NCBI GenBank assembly: GCA_961205875.1 | Contig: OY540813.1 | Span: 13,549,001 to 13,613,000 of the forward strand | Length of the DNA stretch: 64,000 bases | Direction of reading: 5' to 3' | Source of the DNA: Sialis fuliginosa | Taxonomy: Eukaryota > Arthropoda > Insecta > Megaloptera > Sialidae | Part shown: positions 1 through 11,268 of the stretch, piece after piece | How the letters are laid out: the number at the start of each line of letters is the position of its first letter | Numbering within the stretch: the stretch's first letter is position 1 | Program-made: the position numbers and the translations under genes | The notes under the pieces: generated by a model | Databases searched by the model: none | Told to the model about the DNA's origin: nothing | Seen by the model: the letters and a program-made list of their open reading frames with translations, nothing else

Positions 1-1421
1 AGAAGGTTGAATCGTTTCCTCTGTGAACATAGAAGTCAAGATGCTAGAGTCGCTGCTAGAGTCGCTACTAGATATTGTTGCTTCTAATTCAGCCATAGTA
101 ACTGTATCATATTTCTTCGAATCTTGTTCATGAGCTAAAACAGACATCTTTTTTTTCATTTCGATTTCTCTATCTTCTGGATTTTCAATATCTTTACTTT
201 TTGGTTCGCGATTTGTAGCATCAATCACCATAGTTGGAAGTGATGTTTCCATATTTAATTTGTGACCAGTAACTGTTTTTGTAATCATTCCTGGATCATG
301 CGAATAAAATGTTTTTAATTTTGTTGCAATTCTTTCGGTAGTTGTTTTTGTTGATTTAGTTTCTACAGTAGGTATTGTAGCGTCACCCGGAAATATTGTA
401 ACACGACCAGAATTTACTTTTTCGCTACTAGTGCTTGGAGAAAAAACAATTACTGTATCACCCACAGTTGTAGTAAAATCAGCAAATCCGAAGTACGTAA
501 CAGTATCAAATTCTTTTAAATCTTGTTTTACCAGTTTACCTCCACTCAATAATACTTTTGGTTTTCTTTCTTTAATTGTAGTAAGTTTTGATTTTTCGGT
601 GGCAACATCGTTTGCATAACCACTAGGAGAGAACACATTGCCTATAGTGAACGTTGCTAAAGCGTCATTTTGTTTAACTTTATCGGGTTGCACATCATCT
701 AAATTTATTTGTTTTGAAGTTCTTCTACCATTTATATCATTTTCGCTATTTCTTTCAAACTGATATGCGTGTTCTAATTTAATATCAAGAGGATTCGCTC
801 TAAAAGTAAAGATATTTTTACTATCATTTTCTGAATTTATATACTGTTTTTCGGTGTTCTCTGGTTCATTACTATTCCAGTCTTCGTTTTCACTTTCTGA
901 ATATGTTGACACTTGTGCAAATGGTTCCGGTAACTCTTCCCATTTAGAAGCAGTTATAACTTCCATCGGCTCTTCAGGTACATATTTTTTCGGTGAATAC
1001 CATGTATCGATTTTGGTTGTTGGGTACACAATATATGGTTCAACTTTATTTGGCGAGACGTAATCAATATTTTTGATAAAGTTGACTCCGTTCAAAGCCA
1101 ATTCGTCTACTTCTAAATTCGGTTTATTAGGAATATTGGAAAATTTTTCTTCACTGTAGTTAGGATAACCAACATACGAAGATGATTTCGGAGAGTATAT
1201 GACGCGAGAGCTAGTTGTAAGCAGATGTGCATAAAGACGTCCATCAGCAAGAGTTGTTCCGAGCACTCGCGTTGCGTATTCCGTGGTGGCGTCACCTTCG
1301 ATGAACGTTCTAGCTGTTTCCGTAACTAGTCCTAAAGTAGGAGATACTCGTAGAAATCTACCAGCATGAGCTACTCCTTTCGATGTCTTATCGTTGTCCA
1401 CCAATAATACAGCTCTAACGG
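1..1421 (-). CDS. Large 3'-ward exon of a secreted mucin-like arthropod protein (DUF4758-like), partial
   Basis: The minus strand is open for 473 codons from 1421 to the window edge, far beyond chance in DNA this AT-rich. The reading begins AVRAVLLVDNDKTSKG, then GRFLRVSPTLGLVTETARTF, then YATRVLGTTLADGRLYAHLL, and later contains FDTVTYFGFADFTTTVGDTV followed by IVFSPSTSS. These blocks recall the arthropod-specific DUF4758/mucin-like secreted proteins; this is recognition from memory, not a search. Between them lies an acidic Ser/Thr/Pro/Asn-rich stretch with repeated Y/V-S-P motifs (YSPK, VSPN, YSPK, FSPS, FSPS), sequons such as NYS, and a Ser/Asp run near the window edge. The first base follows CCCCTACAG, a fair splice acceptor, and an in-frame stop at 1485-1483 rules out extension into the intron. 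The exon starts in phase 1 (its first two bases complete a codon). It continues off the left edge, so the C-terminus is unseen. Function unknown; likely extracellular matrix or surface. Confidence 0.85.
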
Positions 1422-3052
1422 CTGTAGGGGTGTTGTTATATGTATCATGTGTAAATGTAGAGAATAGTTGGTTGGAAATTGTTTACGAATGTTGATTGAT
1501 TCATTGTTGAGAATTCATTGTAGCGATGGCCAGACAGTGGTGAGAAAAACATAGAAAGGATAGATGAAAACAAAAAATGAGAAAACAAATACAATTACAG
1601 ATAATAGCCTGGCCTTTTAAAATTATTTATCAGACAATAATAGGTACATGAAGAAGAAGAAAAATTATTTATTTAAAATTCAACAATGCTTTGAATTGTA
1701 CATAGATCAATTTTAATAAACCAGTCTATAATAAATGTATATAGTCAAAATAAAAATAAATAAAAATAAACCATTCACCGAAAAGTTTAGAAGCAGAAAA
1801 AATTATACTGACACAAAATTTACAAAATTATTTATCATTGGATAGTTACAATTTAATGATAAATTAACATGGTTAGTAAAATAGGCAAATGTTAAAATAT
1901 AGTTAATATAAACTCATAATCATGAAATAAGATTTTTACAGAAGTATTCTAAAAAAAAATTTTTTTTACTATACAAAAAAAACATTATTTTATATTTAAC
2001 CACATGATCATTCAACTTATACTTATATTAAACAATAAAATTATATAACATATAATATTATTTCCTATTAAATCTGAACTGACTGCAAACACTGGTCTGT
2101 TATTCGGATGTTTACTTTTTTGCAGAAAACATCAAGATGCTATTCGTGACTCACAAAATAAAAACTAGGTGCGGAGAGAAATTCAAATGTCAAGGTGTCG
2201 ATCAGGTATCATCTTTACAAGTAAATCATAGCTATGCATGAATTTGTTTTCATCATATATACACTTTTCCAAAACATGTCATATTAATTATTTGATAGGC
2301 TAATAACAATCTATTTTTACTTCAAAAATGTGTATATATAAAATATAATTAACGATGATCAGGTAAGTATAAACATAAAATAATTAGTTAAAATAATGTT
2401 TGTTAATCAATAACAACAAAATTTGTGTATAAATAATACAGAATATAACTTTAATTTGACCAACTTTAAAATATGATTTATAATAGATTTGATTGAATTA
2501 TATCGATGAATTTATGTTCTATGTGATATTTCCGAATGTAAGTGTACCGACTATACCTATTTTTATTAAATCATAAATAAATTAATGTTTTCAATGGATT
2601 TCATATTAAATTAAGATTAAAAAAGTTAATTAGTTTTTTTTTAGAATCGTCAATATTGAGGACACACCTTGTATTTTATCGTTATACAAATATTTATATA
2701 CCATTTACCTAAGAAAATTACTAATTGTTTACTATATTAGTATTAAAATATATTAATATACAAGCTGATTCGGTATTATCGTGTCAAACTTTATCAGTAA
2801 ATTGAGAAAAATAATTTGAACCAAAACTTTATATTTTTCGCGAGGGAGCTACAGCTCTCCAAAGATTTTACCCCAAATTACTTTTTATTTAATATATTGA
2901 GAATTCATTGTATGACAGTTATATTTAAATACCTAATTCAACTATTATTATTATTATTTTAAAATTGGTCACTGTTGCTACATGCATAACAAGCAGAAAG
3001 TTTGTCTAAATACATAAACTATAAAAGCGTAATTGTTAACAATCTCACGTAC
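1422..3052 (-). other. Intron between microexon and large exon
   Basis: About 1.6 kb of AT-rich DNA bounded on the minus strand by the donor gtacgtgag (at 3052) and the acceptor CCCCTACAG (ending 1422). I see no coding frame. A patch near 2835-2865 (gagggagctacagctctcc) resembles, in inverted orientation, a patch near 49765-49790 (ggaaagctgtagctccctca), so a diverged dispersed repeat lies here. Confidence 0.65.
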
Positions 3053-3100
3053 CATCTTGACTTTGTCTTTTTACTCTGCCTGCTTCGATGTCATGACCAT
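3053..3100 (-). CDS. 48-nt microexon of the same gene with a furin-like site
   Basis: On the minus strand a good acceptor (TTTCTGTTGCAG) precedes 48 bases that end at a strong donor (GATG followed by gtacgtgag). In the only frame without a stop it reads GHDIEAGRVKRQSQD plus one leftover base G. That base joins CC at the start of the downstream exon (1421) to make GCC, giving RQSQD-A-VRAVLLVDND. The phase match and open frame make this a convincing coding microexon. Its length is a multiple of three, with a one-base entry phase, so it could be skipped without a frame change. The Arg-Val-Lys-Arg motif is a classic proprotein convertase (furin) site, suggesting that a short pro-segment is removed before the conserved region. 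Seen: splice sites, frame. Inferred: processing. Confidence 0.72.
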
Positions 3101-3364
3101 CTGCAACAGAAAACATATAATTAAATACTGCCATGTGTATTTCATAAGATGTATGGTAAAATAAAATGTAGGTACATATGAATAAATGTGTATAACAATA
3201 TGTAAATAAGCATTTCAAGCAGTCCTGTACTTTGATATTTATAGAATTAATTATTGGATATTTACAAAAATTAATTAAAGTAGACAGAAATATTAAAATA
3301 TAGTAAACTAGCGCATTAGCCCGGTGTTACCCGGGGATATTAATTTAATTAAACATAAAGTAAT

Positions 3365-3421
3365 CATGCCCACCCGACATGCCCACCCAACATGCTCACC
3401 CAACATGCCCACCCAACATGC
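3365..3421. repeat. 13-bp minisatellite, about 4.4 copies
   Basis: Four consecutive copies of a 13-base unit close to CATGCCCACCCAA, plus a partial fifth, with only two substitutions among them. It lies in the putative second intron of the minus-strand gene, beside an older GC-richer repeat (gcattagcccggtgttaccc). Confidence 0.9.
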
Positions 3422-3517
3422 TAACAACACACGGTTCACCAAGAATTGTTTTTCCGGCTTCATGAAATTTACCCAAAATATCCACAAATTATACACCTAA
3501 ACTTAACCTATCCATTA

Positions 3518-4532
3518 AAGCCGCGGTCACATTAGGCTGCTTTACCAGCGCTGCTTTGCCAGCGCTGCTAGCAGCCGAGTAGCAGCGTAGTGTGAACCCA
3601 ATACCAGCGCTGCTTTACCAGCCGGCTGGTGATTTTAGCAGCCGCTACTAAAGTAGCGCATGTCCAACTTTACCAGCATACCAGCCGATCACGTGACTCC
3701 GTTCTCGTCTACTATTGGCTGGATTTTAACCTACTTTAATTAATTTATAATAGTTAATTATTTAAATTATTTTTTTTAATTTGTTCATAGACAAATTATT
3801 ATTGTACAAAATTATTATTAGCTACACAAATATTATTATTGTAACGTAAATAAATAAATAAAAAAAACAGTGTAAAACGAAATACTGACAATAATATTTT
3901 ATTATGATCACATAACTAAAAAAATACTCATACAATAAAAAGATTATACGACATGTAATTTTCTAATAATTTATAAGCAATTGTAAAACAACAAAAATTA
4001 CATACGATATGAATATCACTAAGTACTAAATAAAGAATAAACTCTTTAACATTATATAAATTATTATAATAATAATTTTAATGTGTTAATATATTTACAA
4101 TGTATACAAACGTCAAAAATACAAAATAACCGAGTAGGATATAATATTATAATTGACTCAGCACATTTTCTTGTGATTTGTGATCTTTAGATTTCAAAAT
4201 ATACTTGTTGGTTGAAAACTGTCGAAACGCCTCATGCATCTGACTTTATTTGATTCCATAAAAAGTATAATACATTAACAATTGTCGTAAAGAAGTCTCG
4301 CGGTGTAGGCAAAGAAAAAATATTATTAGAACTGTCACAATTTAAAATACAATGTGAATCGACAACAAACCGTCGGTTACTATGGTTACTACAGTTAGCA
4401 GCGCTGCTTTGCCAGCGCTGCTAGCAGCCGACTAGCAGCGTAGTGTGAACCCGTACCAGCCGCTGGTTGCTGGTGCTGCTAGCAGCGCTGGCAAAGCAGC
4501 GCTGGTAAACCAGCCTAATGTGACCGCGGCTT
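3518..4532. mobile_element. Non-autonomous DNA transposon (about 1 kb) with GC-rich inverted ends
   Basis: The ends are inverted repeats beginning AAGCCGCGGTCACATTAGGC. The inverted match continues, with one change, into TTTACCAGCGCTGCTTTGCC and GCTGCTAGCAGC. A second arrangement is superimposed: a block containing AGCAGCGTAGTGTGAACCC occurs in the same orientation at about 3547-3600 and 4397-4453. The interior is AT-rich with no open frame. TA flanks both ends, and removing the element leaves ccattagtgaaaacc, which resembles the uninterrupted tattggtgaaaaccg at about 4994. The target duplication is therefore TA (or TTA), as in Tc1/mariner or PIF/Harbinger elements. Superfamily unassigned. 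Confidence 0.85.
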
Positions 4533-4534
4533 TA

Positions 4535-5090
4535 GTGAAAACCGGAATAAAATCCATTCAGTAGTTATTAAAAAAATCGTGTAAAATTATATTTTCTCCC
4601 AGGAAACACCAGGTCTTATCTTAGAATTTGTATGAAAATCAAAAATAAATAAATAGGTTACCTTTCTTGGAAGTTCTTTATTGTAATTTATAAAAATCCG
4701 TTTATTTATATAGTAAAATGCATATTTTTCATTCAAACTCATGGTGGAAAGATATATATTTGTAGGTATCATGATTCAAACTGACATTCACATATAGTAA
4801 TTGTTTTCAGGTGGTTTTCAGCGTCTTATATTCCATAGCTACTGTGTTTTTCTATAAATGACAGTTTTATGCTCTGACATCATGGAAACAAAAGACGCTA
4901 TGCAAAAGAATCTCCTTAATCTTTTGATGTTAAATTTTAGATTTTCATAAAATATTATTAGCCACGATACTGCTCGTAAAAATTATCTAACTATTGGTGA
5001 AAACCGCATTAAAATCGGTTCAGTAATTCCGGAGTCTATAAGCCACACACAAACGAACATTCATTTTTATATATATAGATAGTACATATT
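4535..5090. repeat. Fragments of a dispersed insect repeat interrupted by the 1-kb element
   Basis: The motif gtgaaaaccg followed by ttaaaatc and ttcagtag occurs at about 4535-4570 and again at about 4997-5030, followed by cacacacaaacgaacattca and a short AT run. Similar tails (aaaccgattttaatgg) appear at about 9053 and 18761. They resemble the 3' parts of common insect non-LTR or Helitron-like repeats. Class not determined. Confidence 0.5.
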
Positions 5091-5260
5091 TAAAATATCA
5101 CGGCATTCTCCACCATCGAATAAAAAAATGTTGTGTTGCCCCAAACGTCCGCGTGCCGATACTACGTTCATTTGTACTATGTATTTAATTCACAGAAAAC
5201 TTAACAAAACTATCAAATAAAAGTCCCCCAAAAAAGGACCCTGTAGCCAGTCTTAGGGGT

Positions 5261-5278
5261 GGGGGGGGGGGGGGGGGG
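5261..5278. repeat. Poly-G run (18 G)
   Basis: Eighteen uninterrupted G, preceded by GGGGT. It is the longest of several G or C homopolymers in the window (11254-11268, 29408-29419, 32810-32825, 63214-63223) and may form a quadruplex. Confidence 0.95.
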
Positions 5279-7844
5279 CGCTTGCTATATAAAAAATGTG
5301 TGAATGGTAACTAGATTTGTCTTGAGAAATTTTGTAAAAGTTCTGTGAAGATTAAAAAAAGTTCATGTTAAGTAAATGGGGATAAATCTTCGTAAAGGAA
5401 TATTCTACTACAAAAGTTGTGGTGGCCTTTTTTATAGAAAATTGAATACTCTACAAAAATGACTAAAATTTTCACGTAATGTGTCATTATTGAGATATCT
5501 TGAAAACACATTTTTTTTGCGATGTCACCCATCTCCCTTACATACGATTTTAATGATTTTTAAATAGGGCCGCCCTTTTGCCAGACCCAACCAACCAAGT
5601 TTCATTAATGTCGGTTTAGTAGTTTATGAGTTATGTGTGTGATAAGGATTCGTGGGACTGTCACACATACGAAACGGAAAGATCAAGTGAAAATTTTGAA
5701 ATTAGAGAAAAACTTTTTTTCTCATTGAAAAACGATAGCACAGCTTCTCGTAATCTTTGATATTGCGAGGAAGCAAATACCGATTTATAGTTATTGTAAA
5801 AATAAATATTTTTAAACATCACTTTAAGAATTTTAATTTCAGTTATTAACAAAAATTTTTTTACTATCCCCTTATTTAAGTGTGTCGTCTCCAAATTTTG
5901 CCTAGCGACCTTTGGATACCTTAATGCGGCCCTGACTAAGACTTTTTAATTTTAGTTATTTGCAGTTTATAACACTTAATTGTTATCTTTTGTTTATTTC
6001 AATTTTTCAAGTACATACGTCCCATCAGCCCATCAGAAAAATGGAAATGCTCATATTATGAATATATGCATGCTTGAATACACCCTCTATTATAATAAGA
6101 CAAAGCTTACAATGGTAATTTAAATTTTAGATTATTTAATTTGTCACTAGATTTTTCAATGTTTGATAGGTGAGTAACTACAAATATTCTTGAGCCGATC
6201 CTTTAACCTTCAGATGTGCAATTCAAATTAAATATTTATAAATTAGTTAAGATCTACTCTTCTCCGACTATGATTTAACGTGATCACATTTAAAGTACAA
6301 TATTCCTTTAATCTTTACAGATCAACGAATTGTCTGCATGGTATAGAAAACCCACGTCTGTCCAGTTTGTCCTGCATATTAAAAGCAATATATGCGCTAA
6401 ATATAAAAAAACTGAAGAAAGCTCAACTTTACTTTATTTTTCCAGAAATCTATAAGATCATACGTATCTGTAATTTATTAAAATTTTCTTGAATCAGCGA
6501 TTTTAGAAATAAGAGAGAGAGACATTTTTCGTAGTTTTTTTAAAACTTTTCTTGAAAAGTAATGGAGACATGATATGATAATCATATAAATATATTTATA
6601 ATTAACACATTGTTAGCTTTCATTTAATACCCATATTGCCCATCTCAAATTTGGCGCCAAAAAAAATCAGAATGAAATAATTTTGAGATACTGGGTATTA
6701 AAAAATATGCGAACATACAAGATTTATAACATCTCCAAATTTCATGTCGTTCCGGAGATAATCGGTTGTGATAGACAGACAGACGACCAAGTTTCACTGT
6801 GGACCTTAAAAATAACTAATTCAATCGATTAGTTTATAATTAGTCATGTACGTTTTGGAGGAAACTGGCACAAATACTTAAACATCAAATATTCTATTGA
6901 TTGAGAACAATAAATGTTTATGTATGAAACGGTTAGAAATGTGTCAGTTTATTTTTACTTAAATTATTTATTCTGTTCGCCAATATATGTATGTGTAACT
7001 ATAGAAAATCATTAAGTGAAAGCTAGCTGCGCTGTCGGTGTGCCTTCAGGAGATGAAGATGCGTCTAGTGAAACGCTTCGTTACGTCACTCAACTGTTGT
7101 TTCCGTTTCTAATCGTGAATTAAATTACTATTGATTTCAATAATTAAGTACACCATACATGAACGTAGCTTCAACGAGGACCAAGTAGGTATGTTGTTTC
7201 TTATTATATTATTCAGAAAGTTGATGATGATGCTGAAGATGCAGTTCTTGTTGACTGGATTGCTCCTTATCCGACAGCTTAGTGGTGTTTGCTTATTACA
7301 TATTTGTGCAGTTGTTTTTATTTTTTGGTAAGGTTGTTAACCTGACGAAATGGGAGGTGGCTGATGGGTAAGTAATACAAAAAATAATTTACTGATCAAA
7401 ATAATGTAATAATATTTTAAGATATGAAAGTCTATATTACTGTAGCATAGAGGTACAACTACCTTTTGTACAAGTTTATATAAATATATCTTTTTAAATT
7501 CAAAAGTAGAACCATATCTTTATCGCCATATGAATGCTAAGAGGTTTTATCTTTCGAAGATGTGATATTAAATGCTTTTATACTGTTTGGACAGTACCAA
7601 AAATTGATACATATATTATTATTTTAGAATCATCTAATATTCGAGTTTTTATATGTTTATCAGATGGATATAATGTAGTTGGTATTCTAGCATCTACATT
7701 AGATGTTATTTTATCAGCAAAATCTTCAAAACCGGCAGGTTTGGGTTTAGAATAATAGTTGGTATTGTGTACTAAACTTACTAAACTATATCTTTTGTAT
7801 TTTGAAAATACTACATAAAAATAAATTCTATAACATTTCCTTCA
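5279..7844. other. Gene-free intronic or intergenic DNA with repeat fragments
   Basis: AT-rich, no credible exon except the ambiguous coding-like patch at 7020-7370. Degenerate insect repeat tails occur at about 5590-5650 (aagtttcattaatgtcggtt) and at about 6745-6810 (cagacagacgaccaagtttc), the latter a common motif of dispersed repeats. If the signal-peptide exon is right, this is the intron upstream of the microexon. Confidence 0.5.
7020..7370 (+). pseudogene. Coding-like fragments of unknown origin
   Basis: Two short plus-strand frames in a GC-richer patch read like protein. The first is VKASCAVGVPSGDEDASSET and on to a stop near 7123. The second is KVDDDAEDAVLVDWIAPYPT, which follows ttattcag and ends in a stop at about 7281. 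A further piece (GKVVNLTKWEVADG) ends at a strong donor, GATGG then gtaagtaat, near 7370. No single frame joins them and I recognise no family. They could be a decayed transposase or retroelement, or small exons of an unseen plus-strand gene. Confidence 0.25.
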
Positions 7845-7845
7845 C

Positions 7846-7951
7846 TTTCTCTATTAAAAATCAAATTATATCTCGGTAATGTTTGTTTTGAAAATCGTGG
7901 ATCGACTGAAACAATAATGATAATGGCACTAATCCAAACGATCAGGTGCAT
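7846..7951 (-). CDS. Tentative first coding exon: signal peptide of the same gene
   Basis: A minus-strand ATG at 7951-7949 starts MHLIVWISAIIIIVSVDPRF, a short N-region followed by about 14 hydrophobic residues, as in a cleavable signal peptide. The frame then runs through SKQTLPRYNLIFNRE. A possible donor (AGAGAAA then gtgaag) ends the exon at 7846 in phase 1, the phase needed to join the 48-nt microexon (A+AT = Asn, then GHDIEAGRVKR). The donor is mediocre, and the frame stays open to a stop at 7811, so the 3' boundary is uncertain. A longer start at 8038 (MYLLTQVQRN...) exists, but the internal Met gives the better signal peptide. GC-rich DNA just upstream fits a 5' untranslated region. 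It may instead be an unrelated chance frame. Confidence 0.35.
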
Positions 7952-8080
7952 TGCAGCAGAGTGCGTGGCGGCGTGCGAAAGTAAAACGTGGACCTGACAC
8001 ACAAGTCTATTTCTTTGGACCTGGGTCAGCAGGTACATACTCCACCTTCACGATGCGGATACAACCTCCGCGCAAATCTC
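7905..8080 (-). promoter_or_regulatory. GC-richer promoter or 5'UTR-like patch
   Basis: This stretch is clearly richer in G+C and CpG (for example gcgtggcggcgtgcgaaag and ccgcgcaaatctcgt) than its flanks. It spans and lies upstream of the tentative signal-peptide ATG on the minus strand, which is where a 5'UTR or core promoter would sit. GACCCAG on the minus strand could also act as a splice acceptor for a more distal untranslated exon. No TATA or initiator element can be assigned with confidence. Confidence 0.3.
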
Positions 8081-9784
8081 GTAACTCTCATTTTTCAAAA
8101 AGGAAAATTTCACATTCCATGTTTTAACATTGTGAACGCAAGTATTATGATGTATGGTTTTATTTATAGATCTTTACTGTGTGATATATATGTATATATC
8201 TATATATAAAATATAAACTGTACCGATCAGTGATATTAGTTTTAATATTTTACTTAACACTGAAACCAAAGTTGCAGATTTTCAAACATAAAAGCAGGAA
8301 CTTTACAAATAAAGGAACCACTTTGTTTCAGAAATACATACATAAAACAAAATCAAATGAATATTGATGTGTCCATGAAACAAAATTTAAATAAAATTAA
8401 TATTGATTGTTGTTATTACCTGCAATTCAAAACGGTATTTAAATTCTCATTGTTTACATCTGTACACACTTTCGACAGTCGATTGTTGAAGGCCACATGA
8501 AAAGGCTCAGCGAGGATGGAATGCCGTTAGAAAATTGTTTTCTTTGTAGAAGATGAGGCCTTACATTTAATGTGATCTGCCTTCAGGTAATTAACCAATT
8601 ACATCTAGAGACTGTGGGAATATTTTCGGTGATGGAAAAAGGAAATTGCACTAATGATATTATTGATAGTTTGTACAAGGTTAACAATGAAAGTGAATTT
8701 ATTGTTTAGAATAAATTTGTTGATTATTATCTCAAATGTGTTGTGAATAGAAAACTATAGATTTTTCAAACAATGGAAATAGGATTACTTTTTGCAGAAA
8801 ATTACAAATAGGAAGTAACCTAATCAACAAATGTGAATTAGTTGTGATTTATTATAAGGATGTTAAAGTATGATTATTTATTTTACTATAAATCCCTTTG
8901 GCTGCAAAATTATTTATCGAAGTTACAAGTTATGGTAACGAATAGCGTATCCCTTTTGAAGATATGTTCTGAAGACTCGGTTGGGTTATTTTGTCCCAGT
9001 TAATTAGTGATTACGTCTAAAAATACTCCAGTTTAAGTAAAAAAAAACTACTAAACCGATTTTAATGGGACTTGCACTCTTCGAAAGATAATTGATATTA
9101 TAAAAAATTGCAATTGATTTTTTTACTTAATCTAAAAAATATATGGGTAAAGCATGTAATATGAAACATTTGAAAGTGATATTTTATAAGGAAAATATAA
9201 TTGTTAAAACGAAATTTAAAAAAACCGATAGTTCTTGTGATATTGATGTAACTAGCATTAATAAAAATGTAGAATTCATATTTCTAATTTAAAAAGTTGC
9301 ACGTGTATTTGCTAAGCCCACATTGGGAGAAGGTTGTGTTCGTCCGGTTATAACTGGCTGCATCTAATCATAGTAAAGCCAAAAAAAAGAAAAAAAAATT
9401 ACCAAGCCGCAGGAAAATTTGAGTAAAATACCCGATATCTATTTACTATGTATAAATGTATATGTAATAAAAACTCAATATAATTGCATTGGCCTATTTG
9501 GCTGCTACTTTTTGTTCCATGTAATATAATTATTTACATTTGTACCATTCGTGTATCCATCAAATCATGTTTAATTTAAAAGCGAGATGTATAATGACTA
9601 ATCATGTTTAAAAATACAAAATAGGTTACGACAGTGTATCAAGCCACCATCAGTTACCGTTATCGTCAATATTGGATATTAATAACAATGATCATTTGTT
9701 AACTATCGATTTTCAAATAAACATCATTGCCGTTTTAGTATCTTATTATTTTTTATTAGTCAACAAAATCCATCATAAAACTTA

Positions 9785-9786
9785 CC
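9785..9786 (-). promoter_or_regulatory. Candidate recursive splice junction (weaker)
   Basis: The minus strand reads tatatcctcttag directly followed by gtaagtttt: an acceptor-like end abutting a near-consensus donor. Such 3'ss|5'ss junctions mark zero-length exons in long insect introns. The pyrimidine tract is short, so chance occurrence is quite possible. Confidence 0.2.
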
Positions 9787-10827
9787 TAAGAGGATATACA
9801 ACCGTTATTACTGACGTTTCAATAAGAATAAAATGTTTGTAATAACTACAATATACCAATCTATCTATATTTGTAATATTTATTCTAACGGTGGTAAATA
9901 TTATCTTTGTTCGTGCTTTTTGTCACATTTATTTTTAATGAGTTGATTATATTCGATTATCTTAGGTCAGATTTGAAAAATCGAAGTCTACCTGTTTTTA
10001 GGGACCCGTACCTCAAAATAAAAAAAAACGGAACCCTTATAGGATCACTTTGTTGTCCGTCTGTCTGAAAATCATTAATTTCTAATTCTATGTTGAGTTA
10101 TTACGTAACAAACATAATTTTGGGGTTTCTTTCATACAGCGTCTACGTAAAAACGCCTATCACAAAGACGCCTTGAGAATCGGGTCCATTGTTTACATAA
10201 CTAGCTATTGTCAATAATTCAGTTTTATATAACGATACGGAACTCTCAGAGCGCGATCCCTACTCGCACTTGTCCGTCTTTTTCTTTTATTCATATATCT
10301 TTAAATACCTTTGATTATTTTAACGTATTTCTCGAAATATGTCAAACGAAAAAACCTAAGGCAGTATTTTTCAATACAAGAAACATTAATGAGGATCGCT
10401 TTAACGATTAACGCGTTAAATTCGTGTGTAGAAAAAAGAAGTATAGAAAATATCGAATTTAGGATATTTAGTTTCATTCTTTGAAATTTAGTTGCTACCT
10501 TATAGTATGTTCATAATAATTTTACCTAGTTTACCTGTTCTCTTAATCTCAATTGCATTTGATACTTTTACATTCTTTTGTTGTTTCATTAATTAAGTGA
10601 AATGATTTCTAGATCTAGATTGACAAGGCCTTAAATTACAACGTGACAAAGCTATTACTATTACACTAATTAAGTTAGAACTTTATAAAGACTTTTTCGA
10701 GGTTTATTTTAGTTTCTACAAATTTTCACTGAAAATACGTAAGCCAAATACTTATATAATCAAGAAAATGCTGCTTGCGTTCAGTTATATGTTTAGTACT
10801 TTACATACCAGTGGTTATTTTAAGAAA

Positions 10828-10985
10828 ATTTTTCAACTGCATTTACCTTTTTTGCCCTACACATACACTTTTTTACATTTTTCTTTCATTACTTACAATT
10901 TTTTAACTACACAAATAAGCTTTTACAACTGCATTTTTCATTTTTTGTAACTGCAGAAACAAGTCACAATTACACACTAAAATAA
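10828..10985. repeat. Dispersed repeat, copy 1 (partner at about 39195-39352)
   Basis: This stretch and 39195-39352 share a run of similar blocks in the same order: acactttttta, atttttctttc, aactacacaaat, cttttacaactgca, and attttcattttt followed by aactgca. No coding frame is credible. The unit is probably an old transposon fragment. Confidence 0.65.
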
Positions 10986-11253
10986 CTATAATGTCAAAAC
11001 ATGCCCTAAAGGTCTAAAATCATGATTGATGCGTGTTATTTCTCTATTTTCTCAACCTTGAAATTTAAATTTCTTACAAAAAATGAGCTAAAATATATCC
11101 AAGATGAATCAAAAATAAAAATAATAACTGAGCACATAATTATTATACATACATTCAGTGGCGTAACCAGTGAGGGGTCAGATGGTGAAGCAATATAATA
11201 TACATATATGTAAAATATATATTCTATCTCAATGGTCCTCTATAAATATTTTA

Positions 11254-11268
11254 CCCCCCCCCCCCCCC
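11254..11268. repeat. Poly-C run (15 C)
   Basis: Fifteen uninterrupted C, inside or next to a hAT-like end that begins at 11156. Confidence 0.95.

Noticed and set aside
431..1295. Plus-strand frames at 431-619 and 854-1063 and the minus-strand frame at 1113-1295
   Set aside because: They are shadows in other frames of the 473-codon minus-strand exon.
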